Source: Porites lobata (lineage: Eukaryota; Cnidaria; Anthozoa; Scleractinia; Poritidae). From it: a stretch of 64,000 bases of DNA. Made by a program: the position numbers and the translations under genes. The DNA lies in contig CALNXK010000031.1 in assembly GCA_942486035.1 (NCBI GenBank), forward strand, positions 2,067,501-2,131,500, in the 5' to 3' direction. The notes beneath the pieces were generated by a model. That model was not told where the DNA came from and made no database searches. It saw only the letters and a list, made by a program, of their open reading frames with translations. Positions 9,986 through 21,900 of this stretch are shown in pieces; the first letter of the stretch is position 1, and each line of letters starts with the position of its first letter.

Positions 9986-12900
9986 GTACGTTAACTAAGA
10001 AATACATTTGGTTTAACAACTGAATGGATTGGCCACTGCATGCGCAGCGGCTGGGGCTTTCCCCCTCCGGCGGGTGCAATCTTCCTTATCAACTCAGTTG
10101 ATAAAAACCAAGTCTTTGTTTTTTACTTCCCCACCGACGCAACACAACAGTTTCTTTGGAAACAAGACACTTTTGACAAGGAAAATTTCTTCAGGAGTTG
10201 GCCATCTTGCTCATGGGGAGTTGATCCTGTCCTCTCCTCTCAATTGCACATCATTTGACAGAAATGCCCTGCCCCCTCCCGCTTATCACCGTAGTGATTA
10301 ATTTTACCACAATGAGATCTTACCGCCTAGAGACATGAGCGCACCAGTCTATCAACCAAAACTTGAACCAACATATTTTCCAGGGTTTTATGTGGTTTGT
10401 TTTGTATCTATAGTTATAATTATAATTAAATGCTCTTTTAAGCAAGGGTCATGCTACCAGGATTTTTGAATTTTTAAGGTAGTGGTAGCAAATTATTTTA
10501 CTTTATCTCCGGAGTTTAAAATTCTGAAAATGTGGAGCGAACCGTCAGTCTAGCGTCTTGTTGTTACCAGTTGCTTGGTGAACAAGCAACATCAGTAACT
10601 GTTGAGAAAAAGTACAATTGTAAATGTATGTGAAAATGGGGACTGGCCTATGGTAGGCCAGCTTCATGACTACTTCCTGCTAGTAAACTTCAGCATTGGG
10701 TTACCTGAAAGGGATTCAAAACCAAGGACTGAAAAGAACAGCTTAATTTTGTCTTTTTCTAGTCCAATGTGGGGAATCTTTGTTTGAATATCAACAGGAC
10801 CAAATGTTACAAATCCCCAGGGTATGACTCCAAGATAAGACACAGTGATGTTTCCCCCACATCCTGTAGGAAGATCGATCAACAAAGATCTTCTCCCTCA
10901 GTGAAGGCTGATTAATGCATTAACAACAACAATAGAACACTGGTAATAATGATGCCCATGTAAATCTCATGGCAGGAACGAAGCCAGAAGTTACGGAATT
11001 GGTACAACCTTATTTTACAACATGAAGAAGAGCTGGCCAAGTTGCTTACCACAGAACAAGGAAAACCTTTGTTTGAAGCTAAAGGTGAAGTGAAGTATGC
11101 AGCTACATATGCTGAATGGTTTGCAGAGGAGGCCAAGAGAGTGTGTGGTGATGTTATTCCTTCACCAAGCCCTTCACGAAGACTGTTTGTTCTGAAGCAA
11201 CCTGTTGGTGTTGCAGCACTTTGGACACCAGTAAGCATCCTTTTTAGAAATGGAGCTAAATAATTGTTTTCAAAATAGAAATAAATATAATTACATTTAC
11301 AGGGTAAATGAGTTACCGTAAAATTCCGAAAATAAGGCCCGGGCCTTATATTTTTCAAAGGCCCTTTTTGGGGGGCTTATTTTTGGAGGGGCTTATATTC
11401 GGAGGGGCTTATCTATGAAGGGAACTTTGCATTTCAAAATTGATTGGGCTAGCCTTATAGCTGGAAGTAAACTTACCGTTTTACTTTGCAGTTGAGGGCA
11501 ATTTTCCAAGTACAACCACTGGGGGGCTTATATTTGGACAGGTGATTTAATGGAGGGTTTTTTGCGTTACTGGTTTGGGGGGCTTATATTTGGAGGGGCT
11601 TATACATGGAGGGGCTTATTTTTGGAATTTTATGGTATTTATTTTCGGTGTGTGTGTAAACAATAATCTGACAAATTTGGGTTAAAAGATCTGATTTAAT
11701 TAAACCTTAAACCCTATCTTATTTTTCGTAAATTCTCACTTGACAATTTTGAATACAAAATGAAGAAAGGAAGGTCCAGACTTGATATCATGATGGTAAA
11801 AACATGATGGCTGGAACTTACAATAATCATTTCCTAGGCTAAGTTGTCAAAGTATCAAATGAATAAAATATATCTTGTGTAGTTGTAAATTCTCATGACC
11901 ATGCATTCATTGATGTTGCATGTAGATTTTTGATGTAAAACACCCTCAAGCAGGGTTAAAGGATTTTAACATTGTTTCTATACTGTGGGTAAAGTGCAGT
12001 GATTTTTTTACAGATGGTTATGGTGACGGTCCTGGGACTCATCTTGAGAAAAATCGTGAGTCTCAGCCAGAACCAATGAGTCCGAAATTGAAAATGCCTA
12101 GGCCTTTATGTAACCAGACAATTTGTAAAGAGACTCCGAAACTCAGTGTATTACAGAAATTAAAATATAGTCCTTCTATTTTAAAGCACAACAAAGGCTA
12201 AAAGACATATGCAAATTGTTAAATAACAGCCATAATGACTGCCACAGAAATTACACGAACAGGATATTTCTACAAATACACGTGTTCAGATCGATTGATT
12301 GATCTTTGCATCCTGCAGGATGCATGTCATGAATTATTTTGCATCTTTGGGGATTTTTAAGCATCAGGGATGCAAGATGCAGAGGTAACAAAATCACTGA
12401 CAGTGTCAAATTCAGGCTTGTACAAGATTCAAACCGTTAACCTTTGCAATACCAGTGCAGCACTCTACCAATTTATTGATCGGTAACAAGCCAACTGGAA
12501 CTCATTTATGTGGGTACAGTTAATAACAGCTGCAGTGGTGCCCAAGCCTTATCCATTTTGTTGATAAAATATTTTTTTCATAAGTCTACCTTTTAATAAC
12601 CAAATAACAGATCACACAAGAATCTTCTGCCCTCAATTTCATATGACAACATACATGTAATGGCTTAACCAGCCATGATCAGTGGCAGTGGCAGTTTAAT
12701 GTTTGTATTAGATTGCACACACAGCTGTTTTGCGGTGGCAGGAGCGGTCCAATGTTGGTTAGATTACCTGATACACAATTCTATCACACCGAAGTGGCCA
12801 TCAAGGTGGTGCATTAATGTAGGTTAGATAACCCACAATTCAACAGTACTGTAGTGGCAATGCATGGAAATCCAATGTTTGTTTGATTAGTATACATAGC

Positions 12901-15900
12901 TCTTCTGAAGTGGCAATGCTGATCCATTGTTGGTTATCGTACAGCTCTATTACTATGAATTAAGTGGTAAGAATGACTGTCCAGTTTTTGGTTGCATTAT
13001 CATACATGGCTGATCTGCTGTACTGTAGTGGTAGTGGTGATTATTTTGCCTGGATTACCATACACAGCTCTTCTTTCCTGTGGTGACAGTGGTGGTCCAA
13101 TGTCAGTTAGACTACCATACACAGCTCTACGACTACCATGCACTGTTGTGGCAATGTTGGTCCATTGTTGATTGGATTACTATAAACTGTTCCACTGTAC
13201 TGTAGCGGCAGTAGCAGTCCAGTGTTAGATAGATTACATTATACACAGCTCAACTTTAGTGGTAGTGGTGGTACAAATGATTTTGACCATACCATACACA
13301 GCTTTACTGTTGAGTTCTATAGTAGCAGTGGTGGTCCAATGTTAGTTAGATTACCATTGGTCTGCTACAGAAATAGTAATAGTAATTGTCTCAAATTAAA
13401 TAGATTATGGGTACATAGTGTTACAATAACAATTCAAGGTTTTGTTCATGTCTTTTAAGTCTCCAGTATATTTCCTGATGATTGGAAATGTGCAAGGGTT
13501 ACTCGGTTGTTTAATCAAGCCAAGCTATCTGCTCTAAATAATTATCACCCTATTTCAATCATTTCCATTATAGCTACAAAAGTGTTTGAAAGGATTGTTT
13601 ATGACCAATTGTATAACTTTTACCAAATAATATATTTAAATTTCTACTTAGCAATTGGGCTTTTGCTCTTTACACTCAACTGAAGGTGCTCTTCTGGGAG
13701 CTACTGATGACTGGGCCTTTAATATCAATATTGCAGTAATATTATATTAATGCTGTGGTTTTTATCGACGTAAAAAGGCAATCCACACTGTTGATCATGA
13801 TATCCTTTTATCTAAAATGAACCTTTACCGAATACAAGGAATGGCTCTTGATTTGTTTAAGTCATATTCAACTAATCATACACAACAATGTCCTGTCAGT
13901 GGTTCTTTTCTAGAATCTGTTCACTTAAATGCAGGGTACTGCAGGGAACAATGTAGGTCCCCTTTTTTTTCTTATTTTCTTAACCCATTCGCTCCTGGAG
14001 ATTTTGCCGAAAAACGCGTTTTGAAGCTAGTCGAGTGGTTTTCTGGTCACTGTCGTGCTATAAAGAGCTAAAACTTACCACAAACCGGTTTACAGGTCGT
14101 ACACTTGGCGGCCTTCTGATCCAGATGCAAAATATCAGCTTGCGAAGTTCGGGCATGCGCAGAAAGCAAAATTTCGAGATAGTTTTTGGGTTTAAAAGTG
14201 ACACAGCAGTCTTGACTTTTACTTTTCGCTTTCTCTCCTCCCTTCTTTTTTCGCTTTTCTTGCCTCATTTTTTTTTTCTCTTGCTGGGCATTTAGTAGGC
14301 TTCATTTTGGTGGGAAGAGTTTTTAGGAAAGCTTTTAGGATCTTAGGATTAGGTGAAAGGAAAGGTAGGTGGGTAATGGAACAAGATTTTCATGGCGATT
14401 TTCAGGTCCTTGTCACGTGGTTTTTTGCTTCTTTCTCCGGTGTCCTTGACTGAATTGTGCTCATTCTGGTATGGTTTGAAAGATCTCTTCACTCTGCACA
14501 AGTTAGCGAAGAAAGTTGTCCTTGACCGTTAAAACTGATGACGTCACAAAGGGTAGAAAGGACCTGGATCCGCACGGGCGGTTACGGGCGGTTCAGGGGC
14601 GAATGGGTTAATCAAAAAACCTAAGAATGGCCTTTTACCAACTTTCTCACCTGATTTTACATGAAATAGACAGATTTGGTTGTTTTATGTTGAAAAGTGG
14701 ATTTTTTTCGCCTTTTTTCGTTACGGGCGGTTCAGGGGCGAATGGGTTAAACGACTTTCTAAACTGCTTAACATCGTGCTAGCCTAGGCTGTATGGAGGC
14801 CCTGCCAGGGGGGGGGGGGCTCCCATGTCGCCCGTCTGAATTTTAAAACATCTCATGTCGGTGTTTATAAATGCCCGTTGCTTATTGTCGGCTTTGCCGT
14901 CACTGTCGCAATTTGGCAGAGGGAGGTTGTCTCTTGTCACGATTTAATTTCATGCACTGTCACCACTTTTTGGAATTTACCCTGGCAGGGCCTCTGTCTG
15001 CTGATGACACCCACATTGTGTACTTTGTCGAGCCCACTCAAGCTCTCAATTGATAAACTACGGTGGCGAACACACGTTGATAAATTACCTAAAAAGTTTG
15101 CTTCTGGGATAGGAGCAACATACAGACTAATTCTCTTAGTCAATCTCAATTCAATTATTATTGCAATCTTGTCTGGGGTAATTGTGGTAAAAGGTTATTT
15201 GACAGGACACAGAACCATGCTGCTTGTTTTCTGACCTATTCTAGATATGATGCCGATGCCAACTGCTTAATTAGACAACTCCGTCGATAAGACTGGAGCA
15301 CTCAGTTTCAAATACAGAAAGCCTTAATGGTTTACAAGTCTTCAAATGGTCTTGTTCCTGAATGTTTAAATCCATTAATTTAAATTTGTTGAACAAAATG
15401 AAACATGCTACTCTCTGAGAGAAACTAACTTCCAGTTTGCACAAACTTAAACTTGATGAAGAGCAGCTTTAGTTATAGTGGAGCAGTTCTCTGGAATAGC
15501 CGGCCCTGTGATACGAGAGAGGCTAAATCTTCAAGACAGTCTATTTAAACAATTGGCTCATCTTAATTTCTGATTTTTAAGTATACATGGCATTCATGAA
15601 AACAGGTTTTAGTAAGGTTAGTTGTGGTTAGTTTTGGCATTTTGTATAGGGTAGTTTAAGGTTATTTATGATTAAAAATTTTTTTATACTCCTGGGCCCA
15701 GTTTTTCAAAGGCCGATTAGCGCTTAACCCAGGGTTAAATTTAACCCGGCTTTCTTTTTCTTTGTTCAAAAACGTTTTCTTGGATAACTTTCTCTGTTAT
15801 TCTTAAGAGTATCCAATCATTAACCTGTTGACAATAATAATAATAAAACTGAATTTACTTTTTAAGGTTTCAAATCTGAATTCAAATTTCACACTAACCC

Positions 15901-18900
15901 TGGGTTATCTTAACCCAGCTTTGAACAACCCGACCCTGACGAATTCTACTATGTTTAAATAAAGAACTTTTCTATTCTATTCTTATTTAATCGGTGGGCA
16001 GTGACAGCATAATGTTAGGAATAAGTCCCTCTTTGATTGTCTAGCATCCCAAGAAATTAAAGAGCATTGTAATTGCATGGAGTTAATCTCATATTTGTGG
16101 GTTACCTGTGGCAAGTAGTTGCAGCAAAAATGCAAAGTTTAACTTTATATTTATTTATGTATTGTTTACAGTGGAATTTCCCAATTGCAATGATCACACG
16201 CAAAGGCTCAGCAGCACTAGCAGCTGGTTGTACTGTGATCATTAAGCCATCAGAAGAAACTCCTTATACTGCCCTGGCTTTACAGAAGGTAATTTTATTT
16301 TTGACCGAAATTGATCATTCAGGTCTTGTTGTTTTGTATTAATTTTACTTATGATATTTTCGTCAGTTAGCAGAGGATGCAGGGTTTCCACCAGGTGTTG
16401 TAAACACAGTTCCCTGTTCCCGTGACAATGTAGATGAAGTGACAGATGCTATCCTTGGAAGTGACCTTGTTGCTAAACTATCCTTTACTGGTTCCACTTT
16501 CACTGGGAAGGTAAATAATTGCTTTCTTTTATCATTTATCAAAAATCCAGCCTGTAACTGTGATTTATTTCTAGTAATCTCTTAATACAAAGCTTCAAAG
16601 CTCTCTTTAATCAAATGAGAGACACATACACGGCTCTTTAGTGTTAAGGCATACTAACTAGATTTTTGGAATTTTCTTAGCTCTTGATGTCAAAGTGTGT
16701 TGATCCAATCAAGCGAGTATCTTTAGAGCTGGGTGGAAATGCTCCATTTATTGTGTTTGACTCAGCAAATATTCCTGAAGCCATAAAAGGAGCCATTGGT
16801 GCAAAGTTTAGACACACTGCTCAGGTAATTTTTAATAAACTTAAGATTGAACCATTTAGCCAGAGGGATAAAATAATTGTACAGTATTGCAGGGACACAT
16901 TGAAGCCAAGTGTAGGTTGGACTGACTTTTCTCACAGCATGAAATGTATTAATAATTTGGCTAGCAGGTACACTCCACACCAACACAGCTGCTACAAAAA
17001 CCACTCAAGAAAGAACCCTGGCTGTGATGAAGCAACACCATTCCATGTGAGCCTACACTGTCTTGTGGGTTGGAGACAGTCCCTCCTTGACGAAAAGTGA
17101 TTAGATTGCTGAAAGGTAAACCTTTATACATGAGTGATGGAGAGTATCTGCAAGATGGGAGCAGAAACATGAGTTTCTCTTCACCCTGAGTCAGGTTGAA
17201 AAGGCATTTGTCTGTCAGGGAAAGTGCAAATTCAAGAGAAGCTGTTGTGGGACTGCAGTCTCGTGAGTCTGCAATGGGGTCTGACTTTCCTATAACTGGA
17301 GAGGCAGTAAAAGAATGACGAGCCGCTAGGAGGCAGAGATAGTAAACCAGGGAAATGATAGTACAGCGTCGTCAAGTGGCTTAGCTCAAGAGCTGTTGTC
17401 TGATAGAAAGTTGACCCATTTAGAGGACCACCGTGGACCCCAATAATAATTATTGTAGGCTGCCTCCACCATAGGGAAAAGTTCGTTGTATTAAATTGAG
17501 TGGGAAACTTGTGTTGTGAGCCATGCACCTGAGAACCAGTGATACTGAAAAATGGCACCATAACGCAGTACCCCAGACGCACCAGATGAAACTTTGAAGT
17601 TGGACAAAGGGCCCCGTTGTGGATCCTAAAGAAAACTACACCCATTCCAGGATTAGAAAAACTCCTACCACCAGCCATAGTCAAGGAAAAACTCATGGTT
17701 GAGACGGCACACAGCAAATTAGTCATGCAATGCAAGAAGGACTGAGCCTGGTGTACAACCTTGCAGGTATGTTAAAGATGACCTATTAGCGACTCCAGTT
17801 CCTTCCACTTACAGAAACTCTTGTGAGGCCATACTTTCAGCTGAGCAGTTATTCTCTTAAACATCTCCTGGGGAAGATGTGCTTGCAGGGTTATAGAATC
17901 CAGTCCATTGCCCATGTAAGTGGCTGTTCGAGTTTGTCTGGGTGGAGAGGGATGATGAGTGCTGAGAAGCAGTAAATGGACCTGTCTAGATTACCCGGGC
18001 AAACTGACAATCCAAGGGGGCCAAGAGTGTGGAAGTTGTCTTGGTAGTGCATCAGGAAGGTGGTTCTATAGTTCTGTTTTGCAATCCTGCCCACTAAGTC
18101 TGCTATGCAAGAGTGAAGATAAATGGGGCGACCTTGCACCAAAAGGTAGGAGCCATGCCATCTCATCATGCCCAATAACTGGGGATTGTTAGAAGGATGA
18201 ATGGGCACAATGCAATATGCATTTGCCAATCAGCTTATCCCAACCAAACTGCATGATGCCTGCACTGATGTCATCTACTTTCATATAGTGTAGAGAACAA
18301 TCCTCCCTAGCAATGCTGTCGTTGACGCTATGGCCAGCAGTGCTTGACAAATCCAGGATAAGATGCCACTCACCTGGCTGATTGCATTTGGTGTGAATTA
18401 AAACACATTGGTCCTTGAAAAACAAACCTGAAAACCTGTTAGAGTTTGTTTGACAATAGGGTGGGTGGTAATTATTAATTATCAATACCTATTTGAATAT
18501 TACAATATTATTTTAGTACCTTTTTGACTTAGTTTAAAGACCATAAATGTAGTCTTTTTTAGATTTAGGGAAAGTTTGTTTGCTTTTAAGCAGATTCATT
18601 TGACAGTTTGCACATCACAGAATTTAACATATCTGAAAGAGAGTCCGGATATTTATATCGCATGAAAAATTGAATACATTTGGTATTGTCGGTGAACAAT
18701 ATCAAATTTATTGAACTAGGAGCATTGTAAATATAGTTAATGTTGTAAATGTAAAGTACCAAAAAGGAGGACAAAGGATAGAACCCTGAGGGACCCCACA
18801 AGAGATTTCATTTCTTAACACCCATTCAACATAGCCCGTGTACAGATGCCTCCTTGAACTTTGACCTTTCACCTGTCACGCGCGTGTGTTGTTCAGTATT

Positions 18901-21900
18901 TAGGCACGCGTACTGCAGGAATAAATTAAAGGATTAAACATGGCAGTCACACGCTGTTGTCTCTTCAATAATTCGATGTGTATCAGAAGTGGGATACTCC
19001 TGAAGTCAACAAGAATTGTTGCCGTCAGCCATGAAGCTGCAAGTCTTGGATAGGATACATGAAGGGCACCAGGGAATAGTCAACTGCGGAGAGCCCGCCA
19101 AGACTTCTGTTTGGTGGCCTGGTCTCAGCTGTGAAGTTCAAGAATGGCAGAAAATTGCAAAGTTTTTGCCGAGCACCGACAGCAGCGAGCTGAGCCACTC
19201 ATGCCAACACCCTTTCCTGAACGTCCTGGCAGATGATTAGCATGGACCTATTTGAGCTCGATAACCTGAACTATCTTATAGTAGTGTACTATCGATTTGG
19301 CTGCCATGCTAAAGACCACCAAATCGCATGAAGTTATCAGAGCCCTGAAAGCAATATTTGCAAGACATGGAATCCCTGAAGAAGTAAGAAGAGACAACGG
19401 CCCACAGTATGCATCGGTCGAATTCACTCATTTTGCAAAAGAATGGGGTTTCAAGCATACAACAAGTACCCACCGTTTCCCACAGTCTAACGCTGAAGCA
19501 GAGGGCAGTAGAAACCTCCAAGTCACTGCTGAAGAAAGAAAATGATCCTGTTGGATCCTAATTGCGTATTGAAACACAAGGAACACTCCGGATCTAACTT
19601 GCCATGCTTTTAATAATCAACCCCATCAACGTTCGTACATACATATATCATGTAAGCTATACTGAAAGTACACTAGATCCCTTCCTTTTTCGGAACACTA
19701 TATACGAGGGAAACATAAAACGAACTTAGAAACTACAAGGAGAAACCGTGACAAACTTCGTAACTGCACAACTAGTGTAAACTTGACTTCACTGGGATAA
19801 AGTCACGCAGTTCAATAATAACACTAGCGAAGTAACTTAACACTGTCTTAGCAAAACTAATAGTGCTAATACGTCAACTCGTATCAAAGTCTTTGAACTT
19901 CTCTGGTAACCTCTTATGACGAACTGGTCTGGTAGACAGCAGTTCTAGCTTTTCTACACTCCGTCTCAAGGTCTGTCAGGGCTGGTCTCTTTGAGACAGC
20001 ATTCCTTTTCTTTCCACCATCCGTCTCAAGATCCGTCGGTAGAGTAGGACTCTTTGCTTGAACACCCTTTTCAACAGGCAGAGGAACAGTTTGACTTGAC
20101 ATAGGTAGCGGTTCCTCGTACTTTTTGAGGTGCGCAGTATTCCTTTTTAACTGAACACCCTCAGGAGACTTGATAAGAATGCTGCTGCCATTCCTGCTAA
20201 CAACGTCATACGGTTCTGGTGCAAATGATGTAGACAACTTGTTTTGCTTCTCTTGTTTTAGTAGCACTCTGTCACCTGGAACCAGATCTGAATACTCTAC
20301 ATGCCTCTTCTTGTCTGCATATAACTTAGCTTTTGCTCTCATTTTTCCGTCTTTTCACGAAAAAATGCCGGCAACAGCAGATTTTCGACTCAGACCTCAA
20401 AGGGGCGTGGCATTATAACCACGTGACATTTACTCCGATGGCCAAAAATTTTATGTTATATTGTAGATTGATCTATATGTTATCCATTCTATGTGTTAGA
20501 CTTACGATAAAAGTAAAGGTGGGGATACCAGAGAGCTTCAAAGTAGGATGGTACCCCCCCAAGAAACTGGGTCGAGTCACCTTAAGCATTTCATTTTCCA
20601 AGCCTAGAAAGTCATGGAATTTAACTGTTGGTCCTGGAAAGTCATGGAAAATTGAAGTTGTGTTTGATAGATAAGTTACGGCAGATGACAAGGCAAGGAC
20701 AATGTAAGATAAAGAGGAGTAATTAACCATCACAAACGGCTCACATTTTGGTGGAAGGCAGCGTTTGCGTCTGTTGAACTTTTGAAGGTCCAAAAATACC
20801 CTGGAACAAGGAAAGGTTTAAAAATTTTTGAAAGTGACAGGTAAACCTAAGGTCTTGGAAAACGTAAAAAGGTCATGGAATTTTAAAGAGCTCAAATAAG
20901 TACGAACCCTGACTTCACTCGCTACACGGTCTTCACGGAATTCAGGTAACTTGGTCCGGGTTTTTCCTCCAAACAGAAATTCAGCGGGACTCCCTCCAGT
21001 GGTGGTGTGAGGAGTCGATCTTTATGCTATCAAGTATTTGCCAACTTCTTCCTTCCACTGTTTGCCCTCGGCTTGCGCGATCCGCATCCTTTTCAAAAAA
21101 GATAGCTTCTGCCTTTCCACTTCGCCCTTTGCTTGGGACCATAGTGGCGTGGTCTTCCTGTGCTCGATACCACAGCCCTCCAAATATCTTTCGAACTCAC
21201 TTGAAACAAACCGTGGCCCATTGTCACTGGTTACTGACAGTGGTAAACCATGAATCATGAAGATTCTCTCCAGACTCTCAATGATTTTCTCAGATGTTGT
21301 GGAACGCATGATCTCAATTTCTTAATATCTGCTGAAGTGGTCAACCACAACTAACACGGAGTCACCTAACGGTAAAGGACCTAATAAGTCCTGGGCTAAG
21401 TCTTGCCATGGACCTTGTGGTAAAGGGCTTGACTTGACTGGCTCAGGGTGAGCAAGACCGCTTACTAGCTGACATCCAAAACACGTTTTGCAAAATCTTC
21501 CTGTCTCTTTGTCAATCTCGGGCCACCATACTTTTGATCGCAACCTCCCTTCATGTGCCAGCGTAAGGACTCGTGGTCTCAACTTGCTAGGTATTACAAT
21601 TCTGGTGCCACGGAGGATTAGCTTGCCAGGCAGACACCGTTCACTGGCTACAGATATGTACTGTTTGAGCTGGCCATCCCTCCAGGTTCCGGTCTTTATA
21701 CGATGAAGCAGCTCACTGAATTCTTCATCTTCTGCTGACACTTTTTCAATCTCGCGTGTCATCATCGCGCGCGGAGTAGCGTTTACTGCCACAAATCTGA
21801 CAAATTCATCTGATACTTTGTGCCCTGCTTTCAGTAGGCGTGATAAGGAATCTGCAATGTTCTGCTCTCCTGGCAAGTACGTAACTGTGAACCTGTAAGG

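Larger units (their letters stand above)
13460..15985 (+). pseudogene. Non-LTR retrotransposon (LINE) relic, RT and 3' end
   Basis: Plus-strand peptides in order: FPDDWKCARVTRLFNQAK, LNNYHPISIISIIA, VFERIVYDQLYNF; then NLYRIQGMALDLFKSY; then SYFLNDFLNCLTSC across a removable insertion; then ADDTHIV and DKLRWRTHVDKLPKKFASG; then IQKALMVYKSSNGLVPECL and SYSGAVLWN. These are RT and C-terminal blocks of a CR1/Jockey/RTE-type LINE. The frame is broken many times, and at least three DNA elements were inserted (13980-14750, 14795-14994, 15691-15940). A TCTATTCTATTCT tail at about 15970 marks the 3' end. Confidence 0.75.

Noticed and set aside
10029..10301. Two overlapping frames after ALDH5A1 exon 1
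   Set aside because: They lie in intron 1, overlap in different frames and show no homology; the true exon 2 at 10976 continues the protein.
12395..12500. A functional tRNA gene
   Set aside because: A- and B-box-like motifs are present on the minus strand, but the acceptor and anticodon stems do not pair, so it is kept only as a SINE-like relic.
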